Shown in pieces: positions 21,225 through 25,970 of a stretch of 25,970 nucleotides of DNA (position 1 is its first letter; each line of letters starts with the position of its first letter). Under the pieces are notes generated by a model. It ran no database searches, was not told the origin of the DNA, and saw only the letters and a program-made list of their open reading frames with translations. Origin of the DNA: Limiplasma sp045540635 (GTDB lineage: Bacteria > Bacillota > Clostridia > Christensenellales > Aristaeellaceae); assembly GCA_045540635.1 (NCBI GenBank), contig JAZQHO010000158.1:1-25970 (forward strand), read 5' to 3'. The translations under genes and the position numbers were made by a program.

Positions 21225-21230
21225 TGCTAA

Positions 21231-21246
21231 AGAAAGGAGGCGATCC
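21231..21246 (+). promoter_or_regulatory. Extended SD matching the 16S rRNA 3' tail
   Basis: AGAAAGGAGGCGATCC matches 15 of 16 bases of the complement of the conserved 16S rRNA 3' end (AGAAAGGAGGTGATCC). It is 2 nt before a GTG (21249) and far longer than a normal SD. Confidence 0.6.
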
Positions 21247-21248
21247 CA

Positions 21249-21431
21249 GTGCCGGAACAGTCCGTTCTCCCCCGCAAGGCTGATGATGATCACCAGCAAA
21301 GCAAAAATGTTGACCAACAAAACAGAAAAGAGGAGCGTTATGAAAACCATCGATACAGCTGTTCTGGCAGGCTACAATGCCGGGATCGAAAAAGACCGCC
21401 TCCGAAGCGGCATCGGACTTCTGGAATTTGA
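21249..21431 (+). CDS. Doubtful 60-residue ORF overlapping the methyltransferase start
   Basis: GTG 21249 sits 8 nt after AAAGGAGG (21233-21240) and opens a 60-codon frame that overlaps the methyltransferase by 92 bp in another frame. The product is hydrophilic (PEQSVLPRKADDDHQQSKN...) and resembles nothing I know; its second half is an out-of-frame reading of the methyltransferase. It may be a translational coupler or not translated. Listed because its SD is the strongest in the window. Confidence 0.2.
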   Translation: MPEQSVLPRKADDDHQQSKNVDQQNRKEERYENHRYSCSGRLQCRDRKRPPPKRHRTSGI

Positions 21432-22197
21432 ACGAACCAAGGAGATCCTTCTGGAAAAACTGCCCAAGCCCCCGGCAGTGGTGTACGATATCGGGGGCGC
21501 TTACGGAGAGTATGCATGGTGGCTGGCATCCCTTGGCTACGAGGTGCATCTGTTCGACCTGTCGGAGACCAACATCCGCATGAGCGCAGCGTTGGCAGCG
21601 GAATACCCCGGCGCAAAGCTGGCGGATGCAGCAGTCTGCGATGCCCTCTCCGTCCCCCGACCGGATGGCAGCGCGGATGCGGTGCTGCTGATGGGGCCGC
21701 TGTATTCCATCACAGAATATGAGGCGCGGCTTCTGGCCATCCGGGAAAGCCGGCGGCTTTTGAAGGATACCGGCATTCTTTTTTCTGCGGCGCTTACGCC
21801 CTACAGCGTGCTGGTCTCCCGTCTGGCGGTCTACCGGGCAGAGGATACCCCCAAGCGCCGGGAGCTGGACGACCCTGCCGTTATGGGAATGATCGGACGG
21901 GCTCTTTCGGATGGCTGCTACATCAACCCGGAAAAGAAGATCGCATGCGGCATCGGTTCCTCCCACCTGCATACCGCCAAGGCGCTGCGGGAGGAGCTGG
22001 CGGCGGGCGGCTTTGCTACCTCGGCGGTGCATGGCATCATGGGCGGCGCATGGCTTGCCCCCAACCTGAACGAGCGGTTGGCAGACCCCGAGACCAAAGC
22101 CACACTGATGAATACCATCCGTATTCTGGACGGTCACGAAGAGATCATCGGCCTGTCGGGGCATCTGCTGGCGGTTTCCGCCAAGGCGTTTGCTTGA
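21340..22197 (+). CDS. Class I SAM-dependent methyltransferase
   Basis: This 285-residue Rossmann-fold methyltransferase has motif I VYDIGGAYGEYA (residues 48-59), an acidic residue at the end of strand 2 (LFDLS, D73), an adenine-contact D101 (VCDALS) and a motif IV-like ADAVLLMGPLY (112-122). The GGAYG form and the following ESRRLLKDTGILF place it with small-molecule or unassigned Methyltransf_11/25-like enzymes. The substrate is unknown. ATG 21340 is chosen for its GAGGAG SD (21330-21335) and because the SAM domain then begins at normal distance; an upstream in-frame extension runs through the terminator and is not credible. No separate promoter is visible between 21226 and 21340, so expression probably depends on read-through from the leader. 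Confidence 0.88.
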   Translation: MKTIDTAVLAGYNAGIEKDRLRSGIGLLEFERTKEILLEKLPKPPAVVYDIGGAYGEYAWWLASLGYEVHLFDLSETNIRMSAALAAEYPGAKLADAAVCDALSVPRPDGSADAVLLMGPLYSITEYEARLLAIRESRRLLKDTGILFSAALTPYSVLVSRLAVYRAEDTPKRRELDDPAVMGMIGRALSDGCYINPEKKIACGIGSSHLHTAKALREELAAGGFATSAVHGIMGGAWLAPNLNERLADPETKATLMNTIRILDGHEEIIGLSGHLLAVSAKAFA

Positions 22198-22224
22198 CGG
22201 CGCCATACCCCCCCGTGCTATCAT
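22194..22224 (+). promoter_or_regulatory. Candidate promoter of the 2H phosphoesterase gene
   Basis: TTGACG (22194-22199) overlaps the methyltransferase stop codon; after a 19-bp spacer comes TATCAT (22219-22224). The spacer is long and contains a C-run, so strength is uncertain. Confidence 0.45.
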
Positions 22225-22251
22225 TCAAAAACAAGAAACGAGGCGATCACA

Positions 22252-22761
22252 ATGGCAGAATCCTTCCTGACCATCATGGCAGAATACCGGGAGGAGGATC
22301 AGCAGAAGATCTCTGTCTGGTACGATGCCCTGAGGCATGCAGGCTTCACCGGCAGCCAGACCCCCGGCCTCAGGCACCACATCAGCCTTGCCACATGGCC
22401 GCTGGAAAAGGAAGCGGAAGCCATCGAGGCAGTCAGGCGGGCGGGCGAGCGCTTTGCCCCGGTGGATGTGGCCATCCGGCACATCGGCGTGCTGCCCGGC
22501 GGCAGAACCCTGACGGCTGCCCCGGATATGAGCCCCAAGCTCTCCGCATTGCAGGCGGCCTGCGGCGATCTCATTGTTCATGGCTACCCGTGGCTGCCCC
22601 ATACCACCCTGCTGATGGATGAGCCGGAGACGGTTGCCGCCGCCCTGCCCACGCTGATGAAGCACTTCGTGCCCCTGCCCGCCAAGGTGGACAGGCTGCG
22701 CCTGTGCGCCTTCTGGCCCACCCGGCAGATCGTTACCGTGGCGCTGACGGGGGAGGAATGA
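22252..22761 (+). CDS. 2H phosphoesterase / 2'-5' RNA ligase family protein
   Basis: This 169-residue protein has the two H-x-(S/T) motifs of the 2H superfamily: HIS (H43, S45, in RHHISLATW) and HTT (H117, T119, in WLPHTTLLM). These two histidines catalyse opening or closing of 2',5' or cyclic phosphodiester bonds in RNA or small nucleotides. The internal repeat of about 75 residues is the usual pseudo-symmetry of the fold. Substrate unknown; close homologues are labelled 2'-5' RNA ligase. ATG 22252 follows GAGG at good spacing. It is 54 bp after the methyltransferase and ends before a strong terminator, so the two may share a transcript, aided by a promoter in the gap. Confidence 0.88.
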   Translation: MAESFLTIMAEYREEDQQKISVWYDALRHAGFTGSQTPGLRHHISLATWPLEKEAEAIEAVRRAGERFAPVDVAIRHIGVLPGGRTLTAAPDMSPKLSALQAACGDLIVHGYPWLPHTTLLMDEPETVAAALPTLMKHFVPLPAKVDRLRLCAFWPTRQIVTVALTGEE

Positions 22762-22766
22762 TCCCT

Positions 22767-22800
22767 GCGCCGCACGACGACCGTGCGGCGCTTTTCTTTT
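22767..22800 (+). terminator. Strong terminator after the 2H gene
   Basis: A 10-bp GC stem (22767-22776/22782-22791) with a 5-nt loop is followed by TTTTCTTTT (22792-22800), 5 bp past the stop codon. Confidence 0.93.
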
Positions 22801-22888
22801 GCCGGAAAAACCGCCTGTCCCGCCTGCCGAATTTGCACCTTCCACCGGCAGGAAATGGGAGGAAAAGGAAAGAATAAGTAAAGAAGAC

Positions 22889-22907
22889 TGGTTGTCCGTA
22901 ACGACCA
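22889..22907 (+). promoter_or_regulatory. Dyad upstream of the secreted-protein gene
   Basis: TGGTTGT-N5-ACGACCA: 7-bp arms with one mismatch in DNA (a G-U pair in RNA), 7 nt before the SD AAGGGAGGG (22915-22923). It could be an operator or a 5' UTR hairpin. I saw no clear promoter in 22801-22932. Confidence 0.35.
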
Positions 22908-22932
22908 ATTGCATAAGGGAGGGATTGGTATC

Positions 22933-25077
22933 ATGAAAAAACTGTTTTCTGTTTTTCTGGCGCTGTGCATTCTGCTGGTGCCGTTGTTTGCTGCAGCCAA
23001 AGGCAGTGTATGGGTGCGGCTGAAAACCGGAGATATCGATGCCCTGCTGCAAGCCGGTCAGGATCAGGAGGGGCAGCCCCGCCTGTATGGCAGATGGGGT
23101 GGGAACGCCCTCGGGCTGGACGGGGAAGGGATCATTTTCGGCAGTGATGATGCCGCCATGCGTGCTTCCTACAAAACCATCGTTCAGGCACTGGTGATGC
23201 AGCTGCTGGGGCTGGAGAACGCCCCGGATCTGACAGAGCAGGATGCCTCTGCCTTTCTTGGGCTGATCGAACGCTATCTGAGCGGGATGCCGGAGGATGC
23301 CTTCCTCTTTCGGCAGACGCAGCAGGCGGACGGCTCCACCCGTACAGAGGTGACGATCCATCCCCAAAAGCTTTGTGAGTATACGGATGGGTTCGTTTCC
23401 TCACTGCTCTCCGGCAGCGTTCCGGAGGTGACTGCATTCGTGCAGCGCCAGCGGGAGATCCTGTGCAGGCTGACGGGTCTGCCGGATGACAGCACCGATC
23501 TCTGCGCAGCGCTGCTTGCCCGCTGGAAGCAGCTGGAGCTTTCTTCGCTGCTGCCCGAGGAATATCCCTTCAGCATGACGCTGACGGGCGATGGCGATAT
23601 CGGCGGTACGTGGGAGCTGCGGGCGGATCTGCTCACCTACGGTCTGCGGGCTTCTGCCAAACAAGGGCATGTGACCGGGCAGCTGCTGATCGACGGCAGC
23701 GCCTACCCTTTCGATCTGCAGGATGTCCTCTTCCTCTGGGACGAGCTGAAGACTGCAGCCGTGCAGGCATTCCGGCAGGAGGTTTTCTTCCGGGACGAGG
23801 TAAGCTGCGGATGCAGGAGCATCTGTTTGGAGACCTCCCTGAGCAAGCTGGTGCAGGCGTTTGTCGCTAGCCTGCAGCGCTCTGTTTTCGTCAAGGGGCA
23901 GCAGTGGAGCGGCTTGCTGAAACGCAGCCTGCCGTGGCTTGAGCTGGCGGGAGCCGATCCGGGTGCGCTGGAGCCCTCGTGGCTGCTTTCGCAGCTGGAA
24001 GCTTGGCGGAGCAGACTCTCTTTTGCCGACGATGACCAGCTCAGACTGATGGATCGCATCTGCTTCCGGCTGTCCTGTGCGGAATACGGGATGTGGCCGT
24101 TGCAGCTGGATGCGGAAGCGCTCGGTTACTGGTTGAGTTTTTCTGCCGAAGAGGAGAGTATCCATGCGGTCCTGTCGGACAGGGATACCCGTCTGGTGCT
24201 GCAAGGCACGCTGAGGCCTGCGGAAAAGGTCTTTTCGTATGCCCGCTATAAGGGCAGCAGGCTCCGTGAACGGTATGAGCTGTCTGCCATTTCGTATGAG
24301 GACTACACAACCCTTACGCTGACTGACCTGCGGGACGAGGTGCTGGCGAGCGGCAGACTGGAGGATCAAAGCTTCAGCCTCCGCGCAGAGGAGCTGGAGG
24401 GCAAGCTCACGTGGTCTGACGGTCAACTGCATTTGGAACTGCTTGTCCGCGATGACAACAGGGCGTACAGGTATACCGCAGATGCCGCATTGTACGAAGA
24501 TGCCCTTGTGTTGAATGCGGATCTGAACGGCAGGCAGCTGAAGGCGGATATCAGCAGCAGCGGTGTTGAGATAATCAGCGATTTCTGGCAGCACTCAAGC
24601 CATGTGTACAGCGACGGTACGCTGCGGGTCACCGGTCAGCTTACGGACCGGTGGGATGTGTTGGCATACAAGCTGGTCATCAGCAACGGCTGGATAGAGC
24701 TTGAGTTGGATCTGCCCGATGGCCGTCTCGCACTGGAAAGCGACCATACGGGGCTTACCTTCACCTATGATGACTGGCTTGGCAGCATCAGGGTGCTGGT
24801 GGAGGAGGTGCCCAGCGGCTCGGAGGATCGGCTGATGTACCGGATCCTGTATATGGATGGAGTCAATGCTTCGGAGCCCGTTCGGTACGAATGGCTGCTG
24901 ACCGCCACCAGAACGCCGCAGCAGTGTGAGTTCAGGCTCACTTCGGGCACCCGGCTGGTTTGGGCGCTGACGGTGGGCTGGAGCGATGCGCCCATGGTGT
25001 TTGAGGGAGAGGACACCTGTACCCTGCTGGAGCCCGGGCAGCTGCTCAAACACCTCCAGACCCTGCCGGCGGAGTAA
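22933..25077 (+). CDS. Large secreted protein of unknown function
   Basis: A 714-residue product with a clear signal peptide (MKKLFSVFLALCILLVPLFAAA, cleavage near residue 22-24). No further membrane segment or sortase motif is visible, so it is likely secreted or held at the cell surface by other means. Residues about 60-410 look mainly helical with several Cys (including CGC around residue 290); residues about 420-690 look beta-rich, with alternating strands such as LVLQGTLRP, YTADAALYEDALVLNADLNG and WIELELDLPDGRLALES, reminiscent of repeated lipocalin-like or beta-sandwich layers. I do not recognise the family. ATG 22933 follows AAGGGAGGG by 9 nt. The DUF1810 gene begins 48 bp downstream without a terminator. 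Confidence 0.82.
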   Translation: MKKLFSVFLALCILLVPLFAAAKGSVWVRLKTGDIDALLQAGQDQEGQPRLYGRWGGNALGLDGEGIIFGSDDAAMRASYKTIVQALVMQLLGLENAPDLTEQDASAFLGLIERYLSGMPEDAFLFRQTQQADGSTRTEVTIHPQKLCEYTDGFVSSLLSGSVPEVTAFVQRQREILCRLTGLPDDSTDLCAALLARWKQLELSSLLPEEYPFSMTLTGDGDIGGTWELRADLLTYGLRASAKQGHVTGQLLIDGSAYPFDLQDVLFLWDELKTAAVQAFRQEVFFRDEVSCGCRSICLETSLSKLVQAFVASLQRSVFVKGQQWSGLLKRSLPWLELAGADPGALEPSWLLSQLEAWRSRLSFADDDQLRLMDRICFRLSCAEYGMWPLQLDAEALGYWLSFSAEEESIHAVLSDRDTRLVLQGTLRPAEKVFSYARYKGSRLRERYELSAISYEDYTTLTLTDLRDEVLASGRLEDQSFSLRAEELEGKLTWSDGQLHLELLVRDDNRAYRYTADAALYEDALVLNADLNGRQLKADISSSGVEIISDFWQHSSHVYSDGTLRVTGQLTDRWDVLAYKLVISNGWIELELDLPDGRLALESDHTGLTFTYDDWLGSIRVLVEEVPSGSEDRLMYRILYMDGVNASEPVRYEWLLTATRTPQQCEFRLTSGTRLVWALTVGWSDAPMVFEGEDTCTLLEPGQLLKHLQTLPAE

Positions 25078-25125
25078 GCTTCGGGCGGGACGGACAGGCA
25101 GAAACCAATACAGGAGGAGAAAACA

Positions 25126-25635
25126 ATGGACGAATGGTCTGCTGCCAATGGCAATACGCCCCTGTGCGATAAGAAAACAGAGGAACCGTTTGACGCGGCG
25201 CTTTTCTTGGATGCCCAGGAGTACAGCTACGATACCGCCTTGCGCGAGATCAGCAGCGGCAAGAAACAGTCGCATTGGATCTGGTACATTTTTCCCCAGC
25301 TTGCCGGGTTGGGAAGCTCCGGGCTTGCCGAGCGGTATGCGATCAGAAATCTGGAGCAAGCCCGGGCATATCTGCGGGAACCGCTTCTGCGGGAGAGGCT
25401 GATCGGGATATCGCAGGCGCTGCTCATGCAGGAGGGCAGCATCCGCAGCATTCTGCCCTACCCGGATCATTTGAAGGTGTGCTCCTGTATGACCCTTTTC
25501 CGGGAGGCTGATCCTGCCATCCCGGTGTTTCAGCAGGTGCTGGACAAATTCTATGAGGGAAAGCCCGACCGGCTTTCGCTGAATATTCTGTACCCGGAGG
25601 ATACGGTCTGTTCCAGCCGCCATCAAATCGGATAG
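25126..25635 (+). CDS. DUF1810 family protein
   Basis: This 169-residue protein matches the DUF1810 family: an FLDAQEYSYDTALREI start, then GKKQSHWIWYIFPQLAGLG, SSGLAERYAI and the later stretch ARAYLREPLLRERL. No biochemical role is firmly known; some entries carry the misleading label calpastatin. There are no signal peptide and no membrane segments, so it is probably cytosolic, unlike its upstream neighbour. ATG 25126 follows AGGAGGA (25112-25118) by 7 nt. It probably shares a transcript with the secreted protein gene; the repeat element at 25788-25911 contains the likely terminator. Confidence 0.88.
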   Translation: MDEWSAANGNTPLCDKKTEEPFDAALFLDAQEYSYDTALREISSGKKQSHWIWYIFPQLAGLGSSGLAERYAIRNLEQARAYLREPLLRERLIGISQALLMQEGSIRSILPYPDHLKVCSCMTLFREADPAIPVFQQVLDKFYEGKPDRLSLNILYPEDTVCSSRHQIG

Positions 25636-25733
25636 GCGGGTGCTTGGCGTATTCGGCTGCGATGCTTTCCGGAACGTTCCCTATCGTGTTGCAGGAGCAT
25701 ACAAAGACACGCCGAAGCGCTTTGAGGAATGAA

Positions 25734-25751
25734 GGGTGCAGCTTCGCACCC
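25734..25751. other. Hairpin 5' of the right repeat element
   Basis: GGGTGC/GCACCC arms (25734-25739/25746-25751) with a 6-nt loop, followed by AAAAAG. There is no T-run on +, and on the minus strand a T-run precedes the stem, so this is not a classical terminator. Nothing else was seen in 25636-25733. The next bases (25752-25785) resemble the + strand reading of positions 68-105, i.e. a fragment of another copy of hairpin 2. Confidence 0.5.
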
Positions 25752-25787
25752 AAAAAGCCTCCAAATATATGTCTTTCAACGATCCGT

Positions 25788-25911
25788 GGCCACAGGCATG
25801 CCTGTGGCCTCAGCTCGTCAAAAAACTCGCCTGCGGCGACTTTTTTGACGACATTTGCACCGTTTGCCTAGGAGCCTACGGCTCCCCGGGCGGCAAACGG
25901 CGATAGGAATG
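25788..25911 (+). repeat. Three-hairpin repeat element, right copy
   Basis: It has the same three-part layout as the left element, read downstream of the DUF1810 gene. A perfect 22-bp palindrome (25788-25809) is followed by a terminator-like hairpin (25815-25825/25841-25851) and the conserved hairpin (25860-25868/25892-25900). Positions 25853-25911 are identical to the reverse complement of 1-59. The other two hairpins keep their fold but not their sequence. Confidence 0.8.
25815..25851 (+). terminator. Bidirectional terminator within the right repeat
   Basis: AAAAAA, a CGCC/GGCG stem with a TGC loop, then TTTTTT; the A- and T-tracts also pair so that arms run 25815-25825/25841-25851. It probably ends the secreted-protein/DUF1810 transcript. 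Confidence 0.75.
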
Positions 25912-25958
25912 CTTACTTCGTAAGCTTCCGAAACCACCGTACACGCCGCTGGTTTCGG
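25911..25958. other. Two further hairpins beyond the right repeat
   Basis: GCTTAC/GTAAGC with a TTC loop (25911-25925) and CCGAAACCA/TGGTTTCGG (25928-25936/25950-25958) follow the element directly. They may be part of a larger element; the left end of the window is cut where these would lie in the other copy. Confidence 0.6.
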
Positions 25959-25970
25959 ATTGGCAATCAG

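Noticed and set aside
21072..21350. Minus-strand 92-codon ORF with a hydrophobic start, like a small holin-type toxin
   Set aside because: The hydrophobic run is the antisense of a hydrophilic stretch, there is no SD before the ATG at 21350, and the C-terminal half is antisense to the terminator. Only the first 30 residues look toxin-like.
25644..25871. Plus-strand 75-codon ORF through the right repeat element
   Set aside because: It resembles the start of a frame in the left element (KKPP...STI) only because both read through the same hairpin repeat. No SD, and the sequence is explained by the stems.

Overview
This window looks like chromosomal DNA from a GC-rich gut Firmicute of the Oscillospiraceae/Ruminococcaceae type (Faecalibacterium, Gemmiger or Subdoligranulum-like). 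Three things suggest this: strong Shine-Dalgarno sequences with sigma-A-like promoters, CtsR operators, and a sleB-ypeB spore-germination pair set among housekeeping genes with high-GC codon use. The genus is inferred; no rRNA or tRNA gene is present to confirm it. Most of the window is ordinary core genome.

Layout. 1-1160: a three-hairpin repeat element, then a minus-strand membrane-anchored coiled-coil protein that contains no arginine, and a divergent promoter region. 1242-5317: DUF3737 beta-helix protein, the tRNA-modification enzyme MnmG and an MFS permease, all on +. 5524-10137: the accessory island, holding an AT-rich HD-domain gene (minus) divergent from a 1271-residue TIR-NACHT-TPR protein built like an animal or plant NLR, with its own promoter and terminator. 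10213-12241: the sleB-ypeB pair. 12461-13055: an hsp20 gene (minus) under two CtsR operators. 13274-15520: secD-secF behind a near-consensus promoter. 15630-18718: a likely operon of a CDF metal exporter, an LCP cell-wall ligase and a Dus-type enzyme. 18776-20906: minus-strand ICMT-like methyltransferase, GNAT acetyltransferase and SpoU RNA methyltransferase. 21019-22761: a small promoter/38-codon ORF/terminator unit, a SAM methyltransferase and a 2H phosphoesterase. 22933-25635: a large secreted protein of unknown function followed by a DUF1810 gene. 25734-25970: a second hairpin element whose 59-bp core is a perfect inverted copy of positions 1-59.

The best candidate for a less-described system is the TIR-NACHT-TPR gene. 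It keeps the Walker motifs and the putative TIR catalytic glutamate, and it ends in twelve repeats of about 50 residues, six of them spaced at exactly 150 bp, a design expected of an antiphage sensor under diversifying selection. Other structure worth a second look: the repeat elements at both ends, which sit 3' of a gene in the same relative orientation; the intrinsic terminator that buries the sleB ribosome-binding site; and the leader before the methyltransferase, which carries a 38-codon ORF, a terminator and a 15-of-16 match to the anti-16S tail. No CRISPR array, insertion sequence, tRNA, rRNA or known riboswitch was seen.
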